From an uncultured Bacteroidales bacterium (GTDB lineage Bacteria > Bacteroidota > Bacteroidia > Bacteroidales > UBA932), in contig CAMNAD010000037.1 in the NCBI GenBank assembly GCA_946530505.1, positions 1 to 11,705 on the forward strand: DNA of 11,705 nucleotides. The letters run 5' to 3'. Below are positions 5,828 through 11,705 of the stretch, one piece after another (positions within the stretch are counted from its first letter, which is position 1; every line of letters begins with the position of its first letter). A model generated the notes under the pieces. That model was not told the origin of the DNA. It did no database searches and saw nothing but the letters and a program-made list of their open reading frames with translations. Both the position numbers and the translations under genes were made by a program.

Positions 5828-7422
5828 AGTTCAATGGCTTTGCGGGCCTCGGCTATGGCATGTTCGGGGCCTTCATCTCCCAGACGGGGGATGGTGAAAA
5901 GGTCCAAGGCGGCATCCAGAGCCTGCAGACGCAAGGTATCCCCGGCCTCTTTCCATTCCTTGCGGAGGAGAGAGGCTTTTTCGTAGTCCTGTATGCCCTC
6001 CACAAGCCTTTCGAAACGGACACTGCTGCATCCGTCAGGGTAGACCATATAGCAGTCTCCGGCAGGCCATCTGCGGAAGCGGGCATCGTTCACGGGGTCT
6101 GCCGTCCAGGAATTGTAGGCCCAGCGCAGATATCCGTCGAAATTCCCTGCAAGCGCATACCAGCCGATCCAGATGCCGTCGTTGGTGTCGGAGGCGATAA
6201 AGGTGTTGGGGTATTTCTCGGCGCAGCAGGTGTAGTAGGTGCTGACCATTCCCTTGGAGCGGCGCGCTTCTATGATCTCGTCGGGATAGGGCTCGCGCGA
6301 TGTGACGCAGAGGTCGTGTATCTGCTCCTGGATCTCTTCGTGGAAAGATCCGGCAAGGGCCACCTTGAAGTCCGGAACGGCTTCGCGGACAACGGCGAGG
6401 CAGGCCTTCATCGCGTCGAGGGGACGCTCGTCCATCGCTATGCAGGTCCTGTCGTACCAGCCCTTCTGCTGCAGGTGCGTAGCGAAATCGCGGAGGAAGG
6501 GCTGCCAGTAGTCCTTGTATTCAGGGCTGTCGGCGGGGGCTGTGACAAAGCGTGTCTGCCCGGATTCGGCGTCGATGTAGTCGAAGGTCAGCTTCCAGGG
6601 AATCATGGTGTAGCAGTTGATCTGCTTGTCTATGCCGAGCCCCGTCATGAATTCCACCCAGCGGTCGAATACGGAATAGTCATAGGCCCAGCTGCCATCG
6701 GCATTACGCGTCTTGACTACCATCGATCCGAAGGCATCCTCGGTCTGGCCGTTCCAGGGACGGTCTATTATGGTAGCGGTAACGACCTTCTGCCCTGCAT
6801 CTGCAAGCAGTTTCATCACGGGCTCCAGATGCCTGAAGTGCTCCTCGCTCCAGGGCTCCACGCCGTGATATCGGGCCACGGAATAGGGATTCTGCCAGAG
6901 GTCGAGATGGAAACTGTGCCCGCCGGGCTCCGGAAGGTCGCGCTCGGCAACGTTGAATCCGAAGGGAAGTCTGACCGTTTTCATCCCGCGTGCGCGGAGT
7001 TTAAGCACTCCCTCATAGTGCCCCGGCTTGCATCCGTAGGGAACTTTGACGCTGACCCAGACAGGCTGCGCCGTGCCGGGAACGACATCGACCGTCTTCT
7101 CGTCGCCGATGCGGTCGGCCACTCGCAGCGAATCCCACTCTTTCTTGTTTTTCCTCCATCCGCACTGATTGTATTGTTCTTCCAGGATATCTCCCGTAAC
7201 GTATGTAAGGAAGTGCGCTTCGGCGAAGGGCAGGCCGGTGACTTCCGCCTTGAGTCCGCTTATTGCAGAATCGCTGTTCAGGCTCGCGATGATGCCTGTG
7301 CGTTCTCCGCGCCAAAGGGTGTGACCGATTTCTGATGTCCAGGAAACTGCGGGGATTGTGCGGTTGCAGGAGGCTGCGAAAGCCAGCAGGACTGCAAGGA
7401 TAAGGAGTCGTAAAGGTTTCAT
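5824..7422 (-). CDS. GH123/DUF4091 lipoprotein, probable beta-N-acetylgalactosaminidase
   Basis: A 532-residue lipoprotein starting at ATG 7422 (MKPLRLLILAVLLAFAASC, lipidated Cys19; no acidic residues follow). The frame stays open 50 codons further upstream, but that part runs through promoter sequence and the signal peptide fixes the start. Residues about 25-160 form the beta-sandwich N-terminal domain; VSVKVPYGCKPGHYEGVLKL (123-142) is typical of GH123/DUF4091 proteins. The barrel domain begins at about FHLDLWQNPYSVARYHGVEPWSEEH (171-195). TCIAMDERPLDAM (326-338) holds the adjacent Asp331-Glu332 pair, matching the catalytic Asp-Glu of substrate-assisted GH123 enzymes. Later landmarks are YYTCCAEKYPNTFI (396-409) and FDGYLRWAYNSW (428-439), and the C-terminus has RFERLVEGIQDYE (469-481). 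Known members remove terminal beta-GalNAc from glycosphingolipid-type glycans. Convergent with the GH109-like gene. Confidence 0.92.
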   Translation of the reverse strand: MKPLRLLILAVLLAFAASCNRTIPAVSWTSEIGHTLWRGERTGIIASLNSDSAISGLKAEVTGLPFAEAHFLTYVTGDILEEQYNQCGWRKNKKEWDSLRVADRIGDEKTVDVVPGTAQPVWVSVKVPYGCKPGHYEGVLKLRARGMKTVRLPFGFNVAERDLPEPGGHSFHLDLWQNPYSVARYHGVEPWSEEHFRHLEPVMKLLADAGQKVVTATIIDRPWNGQTEDAFGSMVVKTRNADGSWAYDYSVFDRWVEFMTGLGIDKQINCYTMIPWKLTFDYIDAESGQTRFVTAPADSPEYKDYWQPFLRDFATHLQQKGWYDRTCIAMDERPLDAMKACLAVVREAVPDFKVALAGSFHEEIQEQIHDLCVTSREPYPDEIIEARRSKGMVSTYYTCCAEKYPNTFIASDTNDGIWIGWYALAGNFDGYLRWAYNSWTADPVNDARFRRWPAGDCYMVYPDGCSSVRFERLVEGIQDYEKASLLRKEWKEAGDTLRLQALDAALDLFTIPRLGDEGPEHAIAEARKAIEL

Positions 7423-7425
7423 ATG

Positions 7426-7433
7426 CAAATATA
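7426..7433 (-). promoter_or_regulatory. TAnnTTTG element directly before the GH123 start
   Basis: The minus strand reads TATATTTG and then CAT and the ATG at 7422. The match to the -7 consensus is perfect, but it lies so near that transcription would begin at about the start codon. A less exact alternative, AAACTTTG (7455..7448, one mismatch), would leave a leader of about 20 bases. I cannot decide between them. Confidence 0.4.
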
Positions 7434-7468
7434 ATCTATTCTTGGAACAAAGTTTGCGGTTTTTAAAG

Positions 7469-7476
7469 TAGATTTG
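7469..7476 (+). promoter_or_regulatory. Bacteroidota -7 element for the CobW-family gene
   Basis: TAGATTTG matches TAnnTTTG exactly, 23 bases before the ATG at 7500. A TTG at 7442-7444 lies 24 bases upstream, slightly far for a -33 element, and TTTG at 7453-7456 is too near. The start is also preceded by the purine-rich AAGAAGG (7484-7490) nine bases before the ATG, the clearest Shine-Dalgarno-like site in the window. Confidence 0.55.
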
Positions 7477-7499
7477 TAAAAAGAAGAAGGATTGACAAA

Positions 7500-8687
7500 A
7501 TGACAATAAATTTGGAAGAAAAACAGATTCCGGTCCTCCTCGTGACCGGTTACCTCGGAAGCGGCAAGACAACGCTGCTGAACCGTATACTCACCAACAA
7601 GCGCGGCATCAAGTTCGCCGTGATAGTCAATGATATAGGCGAAGTCAACATCGACGCCGACCTCATCCAGAAGGGTGGCATCGTGGGCAGTACCGACGAT
7701 TCGCTGGTGGCGCTGCAGAACGGCTGCATCTGCTGCACGCTGAAGATGGACCTCGTGGCCCAGTTGTCCGAACTTTGCAAGATGGACAAGTTCGACTACA
7801 TAGTGATCGAAGCCAGCGGCATCTGCGAACCGGGCCCCATCGCACAGACCATCTGCTCAGTGCCCCAGCTCGGTCCCAAGCAACTCATCAACCCCAGACT
7901 GGACTGCATAGTAACGGTGGTGGACGCCCTGCGCATGCAGAGCGAGTTCGCCTGCGGCGATGCACTCCAGAAAGAGGACATTGGCGAGGAAGACCTCGAG
8001 CGTCTGGTGATCGAGCAGATCGAGTTCTGCAACATAGTGCTGCTCAACAAGGCGTCGGAGGTCAAACCCGAAGAACTCGAGCGCGTCAAGCAGATAGTCA
8101 AGGCCTTGAATCCCGGCGTGGAAATCATTGAATGCGACTATGGCGACGTGGACCTGGACAAACTGATAAATACCGGCAAGTTCGATTTCGAGAAGGTGGC
8201 AACTTCGGCCGCATGGATCGCGGAAGTCGAAGGTCATCATCACGACGAAGACGATGATGATGACGATGACGAGCACGGGCATGAACATCACCACCATCAC
8301 GAAGGAGGCGAGGTGGAAGAATACAACATCGGCACCTATGTGTACTGCGCACGCCCGGCACTCGACCTGAACAAGTTCGACTATGCGGTAGGACGCCTCT
8401 GGCCTGCCAATATCATCCGCGCCAAGGGGCTCTGCTACTTCTCCAGCGATATCGACAAGTGCTACCTCTTTGAGCAGGCAGGTGTGCAGAAGAGCCTGCG
8501 CGAGGCCGGCCTCTGGTATGCCGCGATGCCCAAAGACCAGCTGAGCAGGATGCTTGAAACCGACGAGACGCTCCGGCGCGACTGGGACCCTGCCTACGGC
8601 GACCGCATGCAGAAGATAGTTTTCATCGGCCAGAACCTCGACAAGGCCGCTATCAAAGAAATAATGGACTCCTGCCTGGCGGAATAA
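7500..8687 (+). CDS. CobW/P47K (COG0523) GTPase, metal chaperone
   Basis: A 395-residue cytoplasmic GTPase of the COG0523 group, whose members deliver zinc, cobalt or other metals to client proteins. The Walker A loop is GYLGSGKTT (17-25). NGCICCTL (74-81) contains the diagnostic C-x-C-C metal site (Cys76, Cys78, Cys79). EASGICEP (104-111) is the conserved segment after Walker B, and LLNKASE (181-187) is the guanine-specificity NKxD region with Ser in place of Asp. A linker at 246-267 is a run of His and Asp/Glu (HHHDEDD...HEHHHHH), a likely metal-binding or metal-sensing loop, followed by the CobW C-terminal domain from about 277 (IGTYVYCARPALDLNKFD). The metal and client are not identifiable. 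There is no Zur-type site I can recognise upstream. It is convergent with the acyltransferase gene, with one base between stops. Confidence 0.92.
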   Translation: MTINLEEKQIPVLLVTGYLGSGKTTLLNRILTNKRGIKFAVIVNDIGEVNIDADLIQKGGIVGSTDDSLVALQNGCICCTLKMDLVAQLSELCKMDKFDYIVIEASGICEPGPIAQTICSVPQLGPKQLINPRLDCIVTVVDALRMQSEFACGDALQKEDIGEEDLERLVIEQIEFCNIVLLNKASEVKPEELERVKQIVKALNPGVEIIECDYGDVDLDKLINTGKFDFEKVATSAAWIAEVEGHHHDEDDDDDDDEHGHEHHHHHEGGEVEEYNIGTYVYCARPALDLNKFDYAVGRLWPANIIRAKGLCYFSSDIDKCYLFEQAGVQKSLREAGLWYAAMPKDQLSRMLETDETLRRDWDPAYGDRMQKIVFIGQNLDKAAIKEIMDSCLAE

Positions 8688-8688
8688 A

Positions 8689-9537
8689 CTACAGAGAATA
8701 GACGCTGGCGCGAAGGAAGCTACGGAGGTCCTGCAGATTTGCGGCCTCCGTTATTTTTTCGGGGCTGATTACAGGGCCGACGGCAAGGCGTATGGTCTTG
8801 CCCGCCTTGTTCAGCATTTCGGAGGGGAGTCGAAGCAGGCGCACCCTCCAGTCTATAAGGCCAAGGGAATAGTAGAAGCGCGAGTTCCCGTCCAGGAAAC
8901 GCACCGGCAGCACGGGTACTCCGGCCTTGGCGATGAATCGGATGATGCTCATCTGCCACTCCCGGTCACGGACGCGCGGCTCCCCTTCCGGCCGTCTGCC
9001 GAGTTTCAGGTCCGACACCGCCCCGGAGGGGAAAAGCCCCAGCACGCCGCCGGCATCGAGGTGCTCGCGAGCCTCCCGTACTCCCGCAATGCTCTGGGCA
9101 GTGGGCGGTGCCAGGATATTCCCGTTGGGCGTCACGCGTATCAGGTTGGTCCGCAATGGTTCCAGCCGCCAGAGAATCTCGTTCACCATATACTTGTAAT
9201 CCTCCCGCAGATGCCCGAAGAAGTCTATGAGGATGGTGCCGTCCAGGCTCCCGATGGGATGGTTGCTGATGGTGATGAACGGTCCTTCCGGAAGTACACT
9301 GCGGAAGTGCTCCAGGGCGTCCTCGCGCGCGAGCCCGTCCACGGTATAACGCAGCCCTGCGGCTTCGTTCACCGCACGGGCGAACTCTGGCCCCGAATGG
9401 GCCGTGAGGGTGTCATATATATCGCTGATTTTCTGGACTTTGAGAAACTTCAGCAGCCAGCGCGCAAAAGCGTTGCCGGCTTTCCCACGGAATACCGGAG
9501 CGAGCCGTTCAAGTTCTTCTATGGTAATCAGACCCAT
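8689..9537 (-). CDS. PlsC-like lysophospholipid acyltransferase
   Basis: A 282-residue protein with the layout of the PlsC/LPLAT acyltransferases, which put an acyl chain on a lysolipid such as 1-acyl-glycerol-3-phosphate. Motif I is FITISNHPIGSLDG (87-100); His93 and Asp99 are separated by five residues rather than the classical four, a spacing I associate with the NHPxGxxDG variant in Bacteroidota. Motif III is GLFPSGAVSD (167-176), in place of FPEGTRS. PVLPVRF (208-214) corresponds to motif IV. There is no clear long membrane helix, so peripheral association with the inner membrane is likely. Relatives include lyso-ornithine or glycine-lipid O-acyltransferases, so the acceptor is open. Its ATG overlaps the stop of the upstream CDP-alcohol phosphatidyltransferase (TGATG on the minus strand), implying translational coupling. 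Confidence 0.85.
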   Translation of the reverse strand: MGLITIEELERLAPVFRGKAGNAFARWLLKFLKVQKISDIYDTLTAHSGPEFARAVNEAAGLRYTVDGLAREDALEHFRSVLPEGPFITISNHPIGSLDGTILIDFFGHLREDYKYMVNEILWRLEPLRTNLIRVTPNGNILAPPTAQSIAGVREAREHLDAGGVLGLFPSGAVSDLKLGRRPEGEPRVRDREWQMSIIRFIAKAGVPVLPVRFLDGNSRFYYSLGLIDWRVRLLRLPSEMLNKAGKTIRLAVGPVISPEKITEAANLQDLRSFLRASVYSL

Positions 9538-10247
9538 CAGCCGTTCCAGGGCTTCGGAGGATCCATCCTGGCATATTCGTCCAGATCCTTCAGGATGGTC
9601 ACCACGTAGACGAGCGCGAGCATCGCCACGATTACCGCGCCTATGTAGTCGAAAGCGCCGAATGTGAAGTCGTGCCCGAAAATGCGCACATCCTGCGAAT
9701 ACTCGCGCAGGGGGCGGATGAAGATGAACAGTGTGTTCACTATTATGAGGATGAGCCTCAGTTCGGTGGGGCCAAGCTTCGCATATGTCAGTTTGAACTC
9801 CTTCTTAAGATGCGCGTTCATGCTCACGTTCAGTGTGAGGAGCAGATAAAGGATGAGCCCCGCCACGGCGATCCAGATATTGAGCAGGGAAGAAATGCCT
9901 ATGCTCATGAACATGAGTATCTCGTTGATGGCATCGACGGTATGGTCGAGGTAGTAGCCGTAGATGGGTCTCTGCGTACCTCTGTATCGGGCAAGATTGC
10001 CGTCCAGGGAATCTCCGTACCAGTTTACTATGAACCCGAAGGAGGCCAGCCACAGCCAGTTTATGTTGAGGTTCGAGAGTATGTATCCGGCTGCGATGAT
10101 AACAGAACCAATGATTCCTATCCAGGTAAGGGTGTTGGATGTCACCCATTTCGGCTGACGTGCTGCCAGCCATACAAGAGCCTTATGCTCGGCGGCGTTC
10201 AGAAACGATGTCTGAATGCGTTTGGATGCTTTTATTTCTTCTGCCAT
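9537..10247 (-). CDS. CDP-alcohol phosphatidyltransferase family membrane enzyme
   Basis: A 236-residue integral membrane enzyme that joins a CDP-activated lipid (or alcohol) to an alcohol. The diagnostic motif is complete: DSLDGNLARYRG, then GYYLDHTVD, that is D-x2-DG-x2-AR-x9-G-x3-D-x3-D, with all four metal-binding aspartates present. Several hydrophobic helices surround it (TWIGIIGSVIIAAGYIL, LILIIVNTLFIFI, IGAVIVAMLALVYVVTIL). I chose the start at 10247 (MAEEIKASKRIQTSFL). The frame reaches ATG 10313, but that ATG lies inside the FeoAB -7 element, only 25 bases from the FeoAB start; ATGs at 10259 and 10256 are also possible. The head-group alcohol (glycerol phosphate, inositol phosphate or other) cannot be told. 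It is the first gene of a two-gene unit with the acyltransferase. Confidence 0.88.
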   Translation of the reverse strand: MAEEIKASKRIQTSFLNAAEHKALVWLAARQPKWVTSNTLTWIGIIGSVIIAAGYILSNLNINWLWLASFGFIVNWYGDSLDGNLARYRGTQRPIYGYYLDHTVDAINEILMFMSIGISSLLNIWIAVAGLILYLLLTLNVSMNAHLKKEFKLTYAKLGPTELRLILIIVNTLFIFIRPLREYSQDVRIFGHDFTFGAFDYIGAVIVAMLALVYVVTILKDLDEYARMDPPKPWNG

Positions 10248-10288
10248 AACGCGCATCATTACTGCAAATAAAATACCAATTATTAGGG

Positions 10289-10320
10289 ATTGACGCACTT
10301 GAATTAAGTCCATAACTTTG
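10289..10320 (+). promoter_or_regulatory. Bacteroidota promoter for feoAB (-33 and -7 elements)
   Basis: ATTG at 10289-10292 (consensus TTTG) is followed after 20 bases by TAACTTTG at 10313-10320, a perfect TAnnTTTG. Spacing of 19-21 bases is expected, making this the best complete promoter in the window. Transcription would start near 10326, leaving a leader of only about 12 bases before ATG 10338. I recognise no Fur-type palindrome. Confidence 0.65.
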
Positions 10321-10337
10321 CATCGTCAATAGGTACA

Positions 10338-11705
10338 ATGCAACTTTCAGAACTTAAAACCGGCGAAAAGGCCGTAATAGCAAAGGTCGCAGGCCACGGA
10401 AGTTTCCGAAAACGCCTGATAGAGATGGGTTTCATCCGCGGAAAATCCGTACGGGTGATTCTCAACGCCCCCCTCAAGGACCCTATCGAATACGAAATAC
10501 TCGGATATAAAGTATCGCTCCGCCGCGAAGAAGCCTCCAAGATAGAGGTCATCAGCGAAGAAGAGGCCAAACAGCATATCGCGGCAGAACATGCCGGAGA
10601 GTCTCTCCCGGCCATTCTGGACAGGGAGATTTCCGAACTTGCCGAAGAACGCGGCCACAGCATTCGCGTTGCCCTCGTGGGAAACCCCAATTGCGGAAAG
10701 ACATCCCTTTTCAACATAGCATCCGGCTCTCACGAGCATGTCGGCAACTACAGCGGTGTCACGGTCGACGCAAAGGAAGGCAAGTTCGAGTTCAAGGGTT
10801 ACAAGATCACCCTGGTCGACCTCCCCGGCACATATTCCCTCTCGGCTTACAGCCCGGAAGAACTCTACGTCCGCAAGAACCTTCTTGAGAAAACGCCGGA
10901 CGTCGTTTTGAACGTGGTGGATGCCTCCAACATTGAGCGCAACCTCTATCTCACCGCTCAGCTCATCGACATGAACCTGCCGGTCGTGATGGCCCTGAAC
11001 ATGTACGACGAACTTCAGGCCCGTGGCGACAGCATCGACATCCGGCAGTTGGGATACCTGCTCGGCATGCCGGTCTGCCCTACTGTATGCCGCGACGGCA
11101 GGGGAATCCCCGATCTTTTCGACACCGTTATCGCGATGTACGAGCAGCATTCCCCGAAGCTCGCCCGCCACATCCACATCAATCATGGCGCCGAAATCGA
11201 GCATAGCATCGACCGCATCAAACTGATACTCCAGCGCGACGCCGACCTTCGTGCCCGCTACTCCACCCGCTATCTGGCCATCAAGGCGCTGGAAGATGAT
11301 TCGGAAGTAATAAAGACCATAAGCGCGTGCGCAGTCGGAGACGAAGCCCTCGCCGCCTGCGACGAAGAGCAGAAGCGCATCGAACGCATACTCGGGAGCA
11401 ATTCCGAGTCCGCCATCGTGGACGCCAAGTATGCCTTCATCCAGGGGGCCCTCACTGAGACATACACCAGGGCGCAATCCACGTCGAAGCTAACAATTAC
11501 GGACAAGATAGATGCCGTCGTCACCAACAAGTGGCTGGCGTTCCCCATCTTCATAGCCATATTATATCTCATCTTCACAGCAACCTTCACTCTCGGGCAA
11601 TATCCTATGAACTGGATAGATTGGCTGGTGGGCAAGTTCGGAGACCTGGTTGCATCCGTGATGGTGGACGGCTGGCTCAAGGATCTTCTGGTGGACGGCA
11701 TAATT
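10338..11705 (+). CDS. feoAB: FeoA-FeoB fusion, ferrous iron transporter (3' end beyond window)
   Basis: From ATG 10338 the frame is open to the last base, giving 456 residues. Residues 1-75 are a FeoA (SH3-like) domain: LSELKTGEKAVIAKVAG, FRKRLIEMGFIRGKSVRV and EYEILGYKVSLRREEASKI. After a linker comes the FeoB G domain: G1 GNPNCGKTS (115-123), switch I GNYSGVTVD (136-144), G3 DLPG (161-164), G4 NMYD (221-224) and a G5-like TVCRDGRGI (249-257). The helical guanine-dissociation-inhibitor region spans about 270-390, and the first transmembrane helix starts near 399 (WLAFPIFIAILYLIF). FeoB imports Fe(II) through the inner membrane; FeoA is its small partner. Fused FeoAB proteins are known in Bacteroides and Porphyromonas. 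Most of the membrane domain is outside the window. It is divergent from the CDP-alcohol phosphatidyltransferase gene. Confidence 0.95.
   Translation, partial: MQLSELKTGEKAVIAKVAGHGSFRKRLIEMGFIRGKSVRVILNAPLKDPIEYEILGYKVSLRREEASKIEVISEEEAKQHIAAEHAGESLPAILDREISELAEERGHSIRVALVGNPNCGKTSLFNIASGSHEHVGNYSGVTVDAKEGKFEFKGYKITLVDLPGTYSLSAYSPEELYVRKNLLEKTPDVVLNVVDASNIERNLYLTAQLIDMNLPVVMALNMYDELQARGDSIDIRQLGYLLGMPVCPTVCRDGRGIPDLFDTVIAMYEQHSPKLARHIHINHGAEIEHSIDRIKLILQRDADLRARYSTRYLAIKALEDDSEVIKTISACAVGDEALAACDEEQKRIERILGSNSESAIVDAKYAFIQGALTETYTRAQSTSKLTITDKIDAVVTNKWLAFPIFIAILYLIFTATFTLGQYPMNWIDWLVGKFGDLVASVMVDGWLKDLLVDGII

Noticed and set aside
5701..7335. 544-codon plus-strand open frame opposite GH123
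   Set aside because: GC-rich third positions of GH123 suppress stops on the opposite strand. The peptide shows no recognisable domain, while the minus-strand frame has a signal peptide and GH123 motifs.
2425..7422. Canonical SusC/SusD polysaccharide utilization locus
   Set aside because: No TonB-dependent receptor, SusD-like protein, hybrid two-component sensor or sigma/anti-sigma gene is present here.
9061..9609. Plus-strand open frames over the lipid gene pair
   Set aside because: They are shadows of the acyltransferase and phosphatidyltransferase genes, which have full family motifs on the minus strand.
10347..11477. 376-codon minus-strand open frame
   Set aside because: It is antisense to FeoAB, whose G motifs are all intact in the plus frame; the antisense peptide has no motifs.
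1..11705. CRISPR array, insertion sequence or riboswitch
   Set aside because: I saw no regularly spaced repeats, transposase motifs or terminal inverted repeats, and no leader long enough for a riboswitch before any gene.

Overview
The window looks like chromosomal DNA from a gut-type Bacteroidota, probably a Bacteroidales member. The evidence is Bacteroidota -7 promoter elements (TAnnTTTG) before several genes, lipoprotein signal peptides (one followed by the acidic residues of a surface-export signal), few Shine-Dalgarno sites, and family content typical of the phylum: GH109, GH123, DUF5009/NagX and a FeoA-FeoB fusion. Most of the window is GC-rich. The lipoprotein gene at 418-1236 is clearly more AT-rich. 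I cannot name the genus from the sequence alone.

Layout. At the left edge is the 5' end of a leftward gene (1-62), then a tRNA-Ile(GAU)/tRNA-Ala(UGC) pair and a strong hairpin terminator. A GC-rich spacer full of short inverted repeats leads to a probable surface lipoprotein (418-1236). Next is a stretch of open reading frame without a start that looks like a broken gene (1229-1429). A leftward EamA/DMT transporter (1430-2335) shares a divergent promoter region with a tightly packed rightward operon (2425-5827). The operon encodes a PfkB sugar kinase, a membrane acetyltransferase of the HGSNAT/NagX (DUF5009) type, and a lipoprotein of the Gfo/Idh/MocA fold resembling GH109 alpha-N-acetylgalactosaminidases. 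Facing it, with overlapping stop codons, is a leftward GH123 lipoprotein (beta-N-acetylgalactosaminidase family, 5824-7422).

Right of this are a CobW/COG0523 metal-chaperone GTPase (7500-8687), a leftward coupled pair of phospholipid-type enzymes (CDP-alcohol phosphatidyltransferase, then PlsC-like acyltransferase, 8689-10247), and a rightward FeoAB ferrous-iron transporter (10338 onward) cut by the window end.

How they may work together. The central block is best read as a small N-acetylgalactosamine-directed cassette without SusC/SusD. GH109-like and GH123 enzymes would release alpha- and beta-linked GalNAc at the cell envelope, while the acetyltransferase, kinase and perhaps the DMT transporter handle the amino sugar. 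That joint role is inference; the family assignments are better supported. The CobW and FeoAB genes both concern metals but are separated by the lipid pair and need not be functionally linked.
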